Shown: in pieces, positions 12,111-23,243 of the stretch
Layout of the letters: the number at the start of each line of letters is the position of its first letter
How positions within the stretch are numbered: position 1 is the stretch's first letter
NCBI RefSeq assembly: GCF_000344685.1
Contig: NW_006920422.1
Location: 642,082 to 706,081 of the forward strand
Length of the DNA stretch: 64,000 bases
Direction of reading: 5' to 3'
Source of the DNA: Gloeophyllum trabeum ATCC 11539
Taxonomy: Eukaryota; Basidiomycota; Agaricomycetes; Gloeophyllales; Gloeophyllaceae
Translations under genes and position numbers: made by a program
The notes under the pieces: model-generated
The model's database searches: none
The model's input: only the letters and a program-made list of their open reading frames with translations
What the model was told of the DNA's origin: nothing

Positions 12111-14826
12111 CTAGGAGTGGAAGGTCACCTCCCAGAGCCTCGCACACGCGTCGGCACCTGCACTGACTAGCTTGCCCACGTGTCCGTCGCTCTCGAGCCA
12201 GACTACCGTATTAACGCCGCCGGGCCCAGCGTTTTTGATTGCAATGTTACGCAGGGGCTTCTGCACGCTCCACACGTACACGTGTGTATCAAGCGAGCCG
12301 GAAGCGCAGTGCTGGCTATCCGCTGTCCACGACAGCGAGTTTATCCTGGCGGAATGGAAGGACCATCGCGAGGTCACGACCTGTAGCGCGTACGCATTGT
12401 TAGATATGGTTAGGTATCCGGGCGATGCGCCCCGTCACAAGACAGACCTTCCGTTCGTCGACTTTGAACAGAATAACTTTGCCGCTAGACTATTCGGCTC
12501 CGTCAGCACCATCCTATCATTGAAACGGCAGGCAGGCAGGAAACGCACATCACCGGCGGCTAGGAAGGCACCGTCGGGCGAGAAGGCGATAGCGCTGACA
12601 GTGCCTTTGTTCCCATCCAGCGTCGTGAGCTCTTTCAACGTCTTCCCGTCCCACTCGTGGAGATGAACTTTCTGATCCTTGATTAAATCCATATTGAGTT
12701 GAGCCGGTAGCGTAGGAAGAACAGACCCTAGTCTTACTTCGCCGCCGACAGCCACAAGGGTGTTGTGCGCTGCCACAGTACTGGGAACGAACTTTGTCGA
12801 TATCTCCGAGACTTTCTGATTCGACCGTATTGCCTCCACAGAGTTCACCTCCGCTACGAAGACAGTTCCGTCGGCAGCTGCTGCCACGGCCTTGGGCTGG
12901 GAGGAGAGAGACAACGCCGCAGGCCTGCCAGAGAATGGGTGGGGTGAAAATTCGAACGGATGCGGACTTGGTAGCAGGAACCCACGTGAAACTGTTCTGC
13001 TCAATTTCCCGCAGCTTGTCGTCGAATCCCACGGAAACTACCTTTCCGTCTGGGGTTGACGAGAGCCCCGTGACAAGATTAGTATGGCCATCACCGGCTA
13101 TATAGGACGCTTCTCCATTCGCGACCGAGAACTGTACAAGGCGGCCTTCTGCCGTACCAGTGAGGAACGTATCAGATGAGGTCGATAAGGCACTTGTTAT
13201 GGCTTTCGTCGCCCCCTACACGATTTCATGCGCGCGAATTAGCACGAATGCTGTGAGTACCGTCCTTGCGGAAATGAATGTCGACTCCACCTACTCGAAT
13301 TATACGGGCCGGCTTATCACCTACTCTAGGGTCGAAGACGTTGAGGTCGCCAGTCATAGACAGCGAGACTAAGCTGTCTGGGACGGCCCACACGTTCCCT
13401 ACCTGCTGGTGATTGACACCGGTGCCTACCGTCCAACTTGCGGTGGACTTTCGGGACTCGACGTCCCCTAACGACAGGCAGCAACATCCTCGATCAGACA
13501 GCTGCTCGGCAGACTGCGACGAAATACTTACACAACTTCACGGTGCAATCCATGGACGATGTCACCACTGACTTATTATCCAGGCTCCAGCTGCATGCCA
13601 TCTACCGTTACCGGGACCGGCGAATAGTGAGCGGGTGGTATTGATAGCCGGGCGTCGGTGACCTACAATGGATCCTTTGTGACCGCTGTCATCGAGCTCA
13701 CCTAACATGTCCCCGGTCTTCCCATCGTAGAGGAATATTTTGGCATCCGAGCCAACACTGACAAAGTGTTCACCGCTAGGGGAGTATTTCACATCTTGTA
13801 CAAACTTGGTATGGGTCTTGATAGTCTGGGAAGGATGACAAATCTACTTCAGCCCGGGTGACTGAACTCTATTGAACCTTGTGCACCTTATCGAATTTGT
13901 ACGGGGGGCCTTGGGTCAATCGAGTATGATTAAAAGGACAGACTGGAGTTCCGCCGATCACATGGCCTACCTTGATGGAAGATTATCTGCGTGTCATCAG
14001 ACGCAGTGACGGCCCGATAGGGGCGTTGCTGCCGGATGGCTACCGCATTTACGACCTGGAAGGAGGAGGTGCATTAAAGCAGTCGCAGACATCGCGGACA
14101 GATGCGCACCTTCGAATGCCCGATAATCTCACCGGTGGATGACCCGGTGTCCATCATGAAAGCGTGTCCAAACCTAACACATTTAATATTAGAATTACCG
14201 ACATGAGATGCTTACGCACTTCTCCCGACCGTCCCCGACAGCGATAATCCGCTTGCTTTCACCATCCCAGTCGAGATCGTTTCTGAGAAACTCGTGAGTT
14301 ACCTGCAGGAAGCCCAGACTGAGACTGTCATAGATACATTCTCCCCGAAATAACTTTGTATTCTCCCTTGAGACTGTTCTCTTCGCCCACTATATCCCAG
14401 ACGCGAACTTTACATCGCCTTAATCAGGCTCCGCAGATCAGGAGGCGAGTCTGCTCACCGGTTCCAGACACGTCACCAGAAGCACAGTAGTAGCCTGAAG
14501 GTGACAATCGAGCGACAGTGGCGTTCTGAGTATGGCCAGCGTAGGCGGTCGCGATCGCTGGATCCTACAGGTACATTGCATCGGCAGAATTTTAGTTTGA
14601 AGCACCCCTCTGCCACTGGTAATTCCCGACTTACGTTCAAGTCCCTTATCTAGCGGCATTTCGCTTTGGGTGAAGACAGGTCTGGCTTCATCTCGGTGGC
14701 AAGACGTACAATGACTGTCTTCCCATTCGTGTATATGATCTTGCCTTTGCTGGCGCTGAGCTTGGTCGATACACCGCGTGCTGTAGTGGGGTTACAAGGA
14801 TAAAGTCTCACGGGCTTGAAAGACAT
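12111..14826 (-). CDS. AIP1: AIP1/WDR1 actin-interacting WD40 protein
   Basis: Aip1 works with cofilin to disassemble actin filaments. The start at 14826 gives MSFKPVRLYPCNPTTARG and KIIYTNGKTVIV, the first blade of the Aip1 propeller pair. Internal exons include SPSGEHFVSVGSDAKIF and GKTGDMLGELDDSGHKGS around 13690-13790, and SSQPKAVAAAADGTVF, LHEWDGKTLKELTTLDG and IAFSPDGAFLAAGD around 12555-12910. The last exon at 12111-12377 holds RINSLSWTADSQHCASGS, HVYVWSVQKPLRNIAIK and the closing ARLWEVTF. Short introns divide the gene into many exons, whose exact limits between 12910 and 14700 I did not settle. The order of blades matches the family, whose members are about 600 residues. A few positions look irregular, so sequence errors are possible. 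Confidence 0.85.
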
Positions 14827-15168
14827 TGTGGCGAGACTGTGGTTTGTGAAACTTAGGAAGTGTATGTCAAGGTTACTATTCAAGGTCGGTGACTTACTGC
14901 GCCGGCGGTTCGACAGGAAGGTACTGCCGCAGGCTGGCGCATCAATTTCTGTTCGTATCTGATCTCCGTGGAGAAATCGGGACTTTTACTTATAAGGCAA
15001 CACACGCGCCTCCTTCCAACTTCCATTCAGTGTCTAAAAACCTGGTGATGAGAGCATCGTGTTATACCAAATACATACAATCGTGTGGGGCAGATATCGA
15101 ATACAAGGGGTAGAATTGCTCAGTCAGGGATGCGTGAAACAAATGTCAGGTATTACACCCTGCATTGA

Positions 15169-17017
15169 TCACGCTGCGAGGTTCAGATCGTCACCGTCGA
15201 GATCAGGATGAATACTCTTATCGTAGTTCTTGAATGGATCCCTCCTCAATGCTTCTGCTTCAGTAGCTGGCGCTGTATCTCTGGCCCCGGCTTTCTTGAC
15301 CTTGATCACCGGTCCTTCGGTGACAGTAGTCTGTTGCGTGACAGAAGTCAATTCTATGTCTAAAGACTAGTGCAACTTGCGTACCTCATCATGGTATACC
15401 TCCGGTGCTTCGGAGTCAGCATCGCAGAAAGGAGTGAAAGTAGCTGTCTTGGTACATGGCATGACCATTGGTTTGGTTTCCTTCTTCATCGTTTCCTGTG
15501 CATCAGCCTCCGAATCGCAGAAGGGACTGAAGCTACGTGTTTTGGCCGCTGATTGCGAGGCTGCTACTTTGCCTTTGTTCTTCGATGTTGTTTCCGGTTC
15601 TGCGGCATCGTCCTCACAGAAAGAAGTGAAGCTGCTAGACTTTCCAAGGGCCCTTGAACAGGCTGCTTCGCCTTTCTTCTTCTTCTTTGCCGTTCCAGAG
15701 CCTTCAGCTTCGTCGTCGACAAAGGGCGTAAAGTTGCTGTACTTCGCGGGAACTCTTGAACTGGTTACTTCGTCTTTCTTCTTCCTTGCTTCAGCAGCGT
15801 CGTCGACAAATGGCGTAAAGCTGCACGCTTTCATCCCGGACTGTGACGTCATGGCTTTGCCCTTCTGCCTTTCCGGCACCGGAGGTGGTTGCATTTCATC
15901 TGGAGTACTCTCCTGTACCGGTTCTGGCTCAGGGTCGACGAAGACAGCGATCCTGGACGCGCCAGACCGCCCAGACGCCGCTGCGGCAAGTCTCTGACTC
16001 CTACCCGCTTGTCGTAGCGTAGTCCCAGAGGCCTTCTTAACCTCCGGTACATTCTCCTTTACACGGGACGTACGTGTCCCGACGTTGGGAAAGGCGTTAG
16101 TGGCCATGAGCTCAGGTTCGGCATCGGCGGGATCCTCGAATATCTGCAGCCGAGCATTGGGCCTCGGCCGTGAAGTAGCAGCATTCGATGAAAAGACGTC
16201 TTCGTGCGGTTTCTCGGTTGTGACGGCGCGAGTGGCTAAAGCTTGCCTGGGTGGCTTCTTTGTGGAGGATGCAGCTGAGACCTCAGACGCAAGTTCATCT
16301 GGTTGTGGTATTGGTGCTGCAACCATCATGCGCTTCTGAAAGTCCTCGTGCTTCTTTCTCAGCCTGTCAAGCGGCTCCGCTCGACGTGCTATACCAAGTA
16401 GATAGACTTTATCGGCCTCCGCCCGACTGCGCGATATTATTACACGTAACGAGAGGCATGTAAAGTGGCACTCACCGACCACTTCGCTCCAAAGAAAGAG
16501 CAAACTCCTCGTATAGTAGCTCATGCTCCGTTCCAATATCATTGGCGATGCAGAATCTGTAGATGATGGCCGGCCTCTCCACGTAGCTTGCGTAGAGAAT
16601 CCACAGCTTCAAGTATCGTATGTCCTGCCTCCACTTTCCTCCTCTGTCATCTTTCAGCACCCTCGTCGCCTCCTCGAGCAACTCCAGCAAACCAGACTCG
16701 GTATTGTGGCCTTGTGGATAGTTTTCCACTGTCCAGCGTACGAAGCAGTAGTAGACCTCCAGCGGATCGTCGTCTTCGTCTTCCAAAGCCACTTGAACGT
16801 TGATGCGATAGCGGTTCTTCATCGCGGAAAGGTGCGCTTCGCGCTGGGCATGTGGCGTAGAGAGGATCTGGGACAAAGCAGTCACTCTTCGGCCAGAGGC
16901 GATGGGCCGAATGTTTTCTTTGGCTTTCTCAATGACATCAAAGTCAACGATCTCGGGCACTTCGTCATCATTGCTTTCGTGGTCGTCGATGTCGACGTCG
17001 GCAGCGGCGGTGGCCAT
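15169..17017 (-). CDS. MAD3: Mad3/BubR1 spindle-checkpoint protein (no kinase domain)
   Basis: A mitotic checkpoint complex subunit that inhibits Cdc20 and the APC/C. Exon 1 (16476-17017) encodes an N-terminal KEN box (KAKENIRP; codons at 16910-16921) and the Mad3/Bub1 TPR domain (YYCFVRWTVENYPQG, YLKLWILYASYVERP). Exon 2 (about 15390-16426) starts RRAEADKVYLLGIARRAEPL. It then carries LQIFED (16132-16149), a second KEN box VKENV (16048-16059) and IAVFVD (15934-15951), an ABBA-KEN-ABBA arrangement. Five further FTPFVDD-like motifs follow. The last short exon ends RDPFKNYDKSIHPDLDG and stops at 15169. There is no kinase domain, as is normal for Mad3. The final intron (about 15352-15390) is unusually short or misplaced. 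The start at 17017 is chosen because MATAAADVDIDD fits the acidic N-terminus. The longer frame upstream looks like leader sequence. Confidence 0.88.
15418..15819 (-). repeat. Five-copy FxPFxD-type motif array inside Mad3
   Basis: Five related units are encoded on the minus strand. The cores are FTPFVDD (15799-15819), FTPFVDD (15712-15732), FTSFCED (15610-15630), FSPFCDS (15511-15531) and FTPFCDA (15418-15438). Spacing is 29, 34, 33 and 31 residues. Each core is followed by acidic residues, and most units then have a lysine patch and a Ser/Lys-rich spacer. The DNA copies have diverged, so this is an old protein-level duplication rather than a fresh minisatellite. Confidence 0.85.
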
Positions 17018-18137
17018 GGTCGTCGGAGTCAGGGCCGCGAACAACCGCGATCGCGTTGAAAGAAGCGGAGTCACGTGAGCGCGTGGCGTCAGGCTGCGCG
17101 TGCAGTGCTGTGGGGGGTCTTGTGGCGTCAAGTCCGAGCCTTCGCTTACGAACTCTGCGCTCGGCAGTGTCAGCACTCACCCCCTCTCTTGTTCTTCAGA
17201 TGTCGCGGTAAGCTGTTCAAAGTATGGAACGGCAAGCCTCAGGGTTTCTGGAGTATCTGACGGCGCACCAGTTACAGGAACTCACTGGACGCCTGATCAG
17301 TAGGGCTTCTGGCAAGTCGTAAAGCGCAGACTTCGTACGTATTTCTGGACCTCACACGACGAGATTCAGCTGATATCTGAATAGTACGTAGCTTAAATGC
17401 TAACTGCATGTGCATGGTAAATCCCAAGGACTTTGCAGATCATCCATCCGATGGTCCTGGCCCTGCCCAATCTAAATTCACGGATATTTTGGCGGTACAT
17501 TCGTCTCTATATAGAGCAATCGCATAAGGTCTCAGGTTCAATCACGTCAACGTGCTGAAGCCGTTATATTCTAACTTCTACGATGCCAGTAACGCGAGTT
17601 CCGGCACTCCCTGCAGCTGCTCAGACAAGGAACTTAACAAACGTGAGTATTAACCCTCTGTTCCGACGCGTTCCTTGCAATGTCTTCACCTCGCCTGCTG
17701 AATTGGTTACTTCCGACGCGTGTATATCGCGCCCATCACAAGACAGTCTCAGACAGAAACTTGTGAGAATATCCTTTGCATTGGAGAAGCTTCCCTTGCT
17801 TCCGCTTCCAGTGTACCCTATCTTGTAGGATCGCGCTGCTGTCTTGCGGATGTCCACAAATGCCTGATACCATCACCAATCGATAGAAATTTTGTAAAAT
17901 AGACCGTGTCTCCTCGCTGCCTCCTGGCTACCGTGCTGCGTCTGTGATTAAATTAGCAGGCGTATTACATAAGCGGGGTATTAGCCTGAGCAGCGCTTTT
18001 TTCCCCTGGACCGTCTCGCCTGGCGTCCACCACGACCCAGCTGCATATTCCAAGGTTTAGGACCTTCTGAGTCGTCGCAGTCGACCGCGCAGGACTTGCA
18101 CTCACTCGGATCGTCGTATTTCCCGCAGTTTTTCACG
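17018..18137. other. Divergent intergenic region, MAD3 / Rrm4-like gene
   Basis: About 1.1 kb separates the two divergent starts. A palindromic TCACGTGA site sits about 50 bases upstream of the MAD3 ATG at 17071-17078. The rest shows only short frames with no domain, for example 17583-17828. Nothing else is supported. Confidence 0.4.
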
Positions 18138-21057
18138 ATGGCCACGGATTACTCGCCTGAGTCTTCAAGCCCTCAGCCTCACCCCTACCTTCATGAACCG
18201 ATCCTGTATATTGCTACTTTGCCGTCATGGCTCGACAACGAGCTTGTAGCTCAAGCGCTTACTGGCTGTGCGCCTTTCCGGCTCAATATGAATCGCGATG
18301 AGGAGAACAAGACGATGTCCGGGACCATTGAGTTCAAGTTCCTCGATAAAGGTGCATTACATCGCTCTTGTCAACCTGTCACATTGTAATATAACGACCA
18401 TACAGCTGAGAAGGCTCTGGCTGTTGCGCACTCACGTCCAATCCCCGAAACAGAGCCGCCAGTGATCCTGACCCTCTCGCCGTACCCTCTCACGAATCCG
18501 CCTACACCGCTTCCACCCCCAAATGCAGGACCTCGATTGGTCAAAGAGCTTCCTCCGGATTACGACTTCTTGAAACTTTACGATTTGTTCAGGCCATTCG
18601 GGGCCATTGCCTCAGTCCGGTACCCAACGAGCTTCGGTGTTAATACCGGAGTAGTCCAGTTCTGGCGAGAGGAGGATGCGCGACAAGCACAAGAAGCGAT
18701 GCATTGCGCGGATGTCGATGGGTATAATATTGTGGTACAAATGTACCAACCGAGGCGGGCGGGGTCGAACGTCTCGGAGTTCAGTCCCAGTGCCCCAGCT
18801 TTCGTTCCCTCAGGCTCTGTATTCCCATACCCAGCACAGGTGAGTATTCGTGTTCCTGCGCTTGGATTATCGTGGCGCGATCCCGAGTCTCTGTGGCGTG
18901 TGGCGGTTTCGGGTCGACTATAAATGTTCCAACTCTCTGCATCCCCATCTTAATCCGCACATTAAATCATGATACCGCAGTACTCTCCTCACTCGCCACA
19001 TTCGCCACCACGAGCCCTCTCGTATTCACCTCGGCAAGCTCCTGCACCGTTCGTCCATGGTCCTGGTCAACAGGTGCAAGTACACCATGGGAGCCATAGC
19101 GGGTTAATCGACCCATGCAATCTCTTCATCAAAGTGAGGATGTGTCCTGTACGGTCGATAGCGTCCGGGTTCTGACCGCGTACCAGAATCTTGACGCAGA
19201 GATTGATTCTAATGCCCTATTCGCACACTTCCGCCAGGTATGGTTTTTGCTGGTCGATGTCAAATCATGCTGAATGATTCGTTGTCTGTTCAGTTCGGCC
19301 AAATAGTCAGGTAGGTTGCATCTCTCTTGAATCCGGACTTGACTTATTTGCTAGCAGTGCGCGTGTGATGCGAAATGAGAATGGCGAGAGTCGTGGGTTC
19401 GGATTTGTCTCATATCAGACACCCGACCAAGGTATACAATCCCACTTTCGTCCCCTTCCTTGGACTGACAATTCCCGTAGCCTCTAATGCTATGCAGGCC
19501 ATGAACGGTGTTGTCCTTGGCTCTAAGCCAATTGTTGTTCGGCTCCATGAGCCAAAGCAATTGCGACAGGAGAAGCTTGCCGCTAGATTTGCTGGTCAGA
19601 ACGGTCACCCGAGGAGCGCCAGTGGGGCGACCAGCCCTACTCTCAGCGAAGGCGGCGAGAGCTATGCAGGGTGGGGAAGCCCGCGCAAACCACCAAGCAT
19701 GCTTGGATCGCCGCCTCACAATAACCACGGTGACCATCCTAACAGGCTTAGACGAGGTAGCGGTAGTTACTATAATGTATGTTTACCGACCCATCTCCTG
19801 TGTTTTTACTAACCCGTGTTTGCTCGTGTAGGCTGCGCTTGCGGGGACCTTGAATGTGCCGATGCGCTACGACGATTTGGCTGCCCTTTCACCGGTCGTC
19901 CGGAGGGAAGTATTGATGGGAGAGCTCAATCGTCGCGTCAAGTCCTTGAATACTGTGCCTCCAAATGAGATCGACTCGATCGTAGAAAAGCTGGTCGCGT
20001 TATCATTGAGCGACGTCGTCACGGTCATCCATGATCAGAACAAATTGGCGGAGCAGATTCATTCAGTTCAGAATTCGCTCCATGCCAAACCCACGGCATC
20101 GCGAGAGAAATCTCCTTCACCGTCGGTATCACAAGATTCACGGCTATTGGATGCCAGTACCTTGATTGCGACCGCATCCGCACCCGAGCACCCCTCAACG
20201 CCCGTGTCTGTGTCTCCCGCTATCTCGACACCCCCCCGCACTTCGTCACCCTCAGGCTCCGTCGCGCAAGGGAGCGAGCGGGATCGCATGTATGCCGCGG
20301 TGTGCAAGCTGGAATCCTCCAAGCAAGCAGAGCTCACGGAGCTGATGATGAGTTTACCAAAACGCGACCGCGCGATGTGTCTGTTCAATATCGACGTGCT
20401 ACGATCAAAGCTGCAGGACGCCAAGATGGTGTTGGAGAGTGACGAAGGCGAAGATGCACCCCCTGTACCTGTGACGCCGCAAGCGAGGAAGATTTCGTCC
20501 CGCTCGTTAGAGGAGAGCCCGCGGACGCCGGACCTGTCGTCTAGAGGACCATCTGTGGCTGGATCACCGACGCCCGCTACTCCTGATGCTTCGTCTGCTG
20601 GTTATACTATCGCTTCATTGGCCCGCCTCTCTGCGGTGGAAATTGTCAGGATCGCGAGCTCGCCGTCCGCTACGGGCTTGCCCCTGCCCAAGGCCGATCC
20701 TTTGGTCGTCAAGGCCACGGATGAGTTCATAGATGGACTGCTTGACAAACCTATTCAGCAGCAGAAGCAGGCTTTAGGCGATAAGTTGTACGTCGGCTGT
20801 ATCTGCTGCTCTATTTCGTCTCTAATTCAACCTTCCAGGTGGCGGGTGATCAAAGCGTTCGGTATCAAGGGAGCTGTATGTACACTCCCCTGTTTTGACT
20901 TGTTGACTCTGCCTGACGCTCAACATAGCCCAAACTCACGATTACGCTTTTGGACCAAGAGGAGCTCCGACCTCTTGCTCATCTCATGAACAGTTATCCT
21001 AGCGTCCTCAAGGAGAAGGCATTGCTCACGCAGGCGGCCACCCTTGGCAGTAAATAA
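18138..21057 (+). CDS. Rrm4-like protein: three RRMs plus MLLE-type repeats
   Basis: Ten exons splice in phase: 18138-18351, 18406-18839, 18981-19133, 19187-19237, 19294-19310, 19358-19431, 19481-19776, 19832-20787, 20839-20875 and 20929-21057. RRM1 starts PILYIATLPSWLDNELV. RRM2 contains YDLFRPFGAIASVRYP and GVVQFWREEDARQAQ. After a Pro/Ser/His-rich linker, RRM3 is a full ELAV-type domain (CNLFIKNLDAEIDSNALF, then SRGFGFVSYQTPDQASNAM). The C-terminal half has three MLLE-like helical segments: LSPVVRREVLMGELN, then KRDRAMCLFNIDVLRSKL, and finally KLTITLLDQEELRPLAHLM at the very end. This order matches Ustilago Rrm4, which carries mRNA on motile endosomes by binding PAM2-type motifs of Upa1. 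I infer orthology from architecture. Rrm4 acts in the cytoplasm on early endosomes. Confidence 0.8.
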
Positions 21058-21806
21058 GCCGATATCCGTTGTCTCAAATGTTTTCACGATTGCTCCAGTT
21101 TTCCGCTCCTCCTTGCTCGTAATCACTCGTTATTTTTTTGATCGCCCCAACTTCTGCCATTCCCATTTGCATGTTTCTAGGGAATCCCGTCCGTCAGGAT
21201 CTTCAGGATTTTTATCCCATCTATCCCGTCGATAATTTTCCTCGCTTCAAACTGCTGTGCACCTCCTTGTCTCGTGTCCGATTGACTAGTAATAGTACCA
21301 CACTTGCATTCTTTTGTTATATCCCCTTTGACTCGGCTTTTACCCCATCCTCGTTCAGTGCTCGCCTACTTACACTGCGTATCATACATCTACATCCTTG
21401 CTCTCTTACTTCCAACATCTTTTGACTTGTGTTTTTACGACCCTATCACGATGTTATTGTCTCTTTCGCGTTGGTTCTGTCCTTGTCAAGCAAAGCGACC
21501 GGTTGTCGATCATGTTCTTTTGTTGAGCACGCAAAGCACATTGTTATTGCTAGAGCAGCCTGCAATCCGAATGCATTGCTATGCCGCTTGGTGATTTTGT
21601 GGGTGATCTTGAGCTGTTTCGGTACCCCTCTCGACGCCCGGGCACCTGGCTCTGACATATGTATACCGACATTAATCTACCAGCATGACTAAGTATAGTT
21701 ATTTGCAGGTGTACTGCAGCGTACTCCCAATTAGGAGCCTGGCGCTCGGTGAATACGTATGCTCAACGAGCGGAGAAAAGAAGCAGGTAGAAACACCGAA
21801 GACACG
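21058..21806. other. Gene-free spacer
   Basis: About 750 pyrimidine-rich bases follow the Rrm4-like stop, probably the 3' UTR and spacer. The short frames here carry no domain. No repeat was recognised. Confidence 0.4.
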
Positions 21807-23010
21807 TCAGTAGTATCCATCGCCGTCCAAGAGGTGCACTCCTCTGGCTTCGCATATCTCTTCCAACGCTTGCCATTCATCTTCGTCTAAATCTTCATCG
21901 TACACTCTGTAAGCCGCCAGGAACTGTAGCTTGGGCAGATAATCCAAATTTCCTAAGGCATCTACGAGGGAGCGGAGATCCTCTGTGAGCAATCGCAATC
22001 GCAAGTCTTCGAGAGAGGAGGGGAGACAGTTGACTACCATCGACGTTAGAGCCCAGGGACCCAGTTCCAGGACGAAGAGGTTCCGCATTTTCGATAGCGC
22101 CTGGGCGAGATCCTTCTTAAAGCATATACGCTCGTCCTGGGCATCAGGTGCATAGTCAATGATGGTTCGTGCAACATAGTATACGGAGAGCTCCTGTAAG
22201 GAGTCGCGCCAGCGCTCCAAGGCTCCGCACATAGATGCTTGAAAACGTGGGTCTTCAGGATGTGTGGTTCGTCCAAACTCCAGCACCTCGACGCAATGTA
22301 TCATTGTGCTGATGACGTCCAAATCACCTCCGCTCAAGGTGATGTTGGGCAGCTTCAAGACTCGCATGGACTTCAATGGTTTGTACAGCGGAATGGCCCA
22401 TAACCGGTGGCGCGCCTCGCGGGTCTCGCGGTGGTTCGGGCTATAGCTATCGAACACCGCCGGATACCTTGGGGAATCGTCGCAGACTTCGACATACTCT
22501 AGGGAAGGACATTCTTGCAGCACCCTGAAGAAGTCGTTGACCGTGCAAAATTTGTCTCCGTCGAAATAAAAGTGCGGTACCCCGGTGACTCTGGAAACCA
22601 CAAGCCGCCGCAAATTCTGGCATTTGCGGAGAACTATGAAGTACTCCTCGAAGAGCGCGTTGTCGATCTCGCTGAACTGGAGGTCCTCGATGTTGCGGCA
22701 AAGCCACAGCAGCTGGGCGAGGTTCCAGGATTCGCTCTCCTCACCAGAACAGGCGAAAAGCGTCAGACGCCGTACGCGAGCTGCTACTTCGGGCCATAAT
22801 CGAAGAGTCTCAACAATGTTCTCCGCTCAAGCCGGGCGTCTGTCGTTGACTTCAATTGCCTCGTAGAGGACGCAAGTGGCCACTCGGTTCCAGTGCTTGT
22901 TGACAAGTGCAGCTCGCGCTACAGAACGGAGGTCCTTGTCATGGCCATTTAGAGTCTTGAAAGGGCGATCCAATCGATGCTGTCAAGCTGTTCAAGAACG
23001 GGGCATTTGC
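21807..23010 (-). pseudogene. Broken F-box/LRR-like gene, paralogue of 39792-41087
   Basis: The minus strand encodes a protein parallel to the intact F-box gene at 39792-41087. Shared blocks in the same order include LDSIDWIAL, ALVNKHWNRVATCVLY, VRRLTLFACSGEES, LLWLCRNIEDLQFSE, LPNITLSGGDLDVIS and SLEDLRLRLLTEDLRSLV. The intact copy has LSSTDWVKL, ALVNKHWRAVAVTVLY, VRRLTLLPARD, LLWLCRNVTDLRLSE and ALHAGLVPEDLRVLI. This copy has an in-frame TGA at 22827-22829, within the block after VLYEAIEVND, and a frame change after LDSIDWIALSRL near 22960. From about 22826 to the stop at 21807 the frame is open. A hidden intron could explain the TGA but not easily both lesions. I therefore call it a pseudogene, or a gene with sequence errors. 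Confidence 0.65.
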
Positions 23011-23075
23011 TGCACGTAGCCTGTACACCATAGTCGATGAATCATTCAATGAAGTCTGAGGCTTCGCGCAAGTCG

Positions 23076-23142
23076 GTCACGTAGGAGTCACGTAGAAGTC
23101 ACGACATAACGCACGTGAGAGTCACGCACGAGTCACGCACCT
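23076..23142. promoter_or_regulatory. 11-bp-phased GTCACG repeat upstream of MAK5
   Basis: GTCACG occurs at 23076, 23087, 23098, 23121 and 23132. Successive starts are 11, 11, 23 and 11 bases apart, with a CACGTG core at 23112-23117 in the gap. The units read GTCACGTAGGA, GTCACGTAGAA, then two irregular ones, then GTCACGCACGA and GTCACGCACCT. The array ends about 100 bases before the MAK5 start. CACGT cores are bHLH/bZIP-type sites and the spacing is close to one helix turn, so an array of bound factors is plausible. It also works as a small tandem repeat with no function. Confidence 0.6.
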
Positions 23143-23243
23143 CGTGGGATCATTTAGATCCTCCTTTCCTCGATCAAGCTTCTGCTATACACCGCGGAAG
23201 TAGTCTCCGCTCGACGCTGGACACGGTCTGCACATCTTAAACT

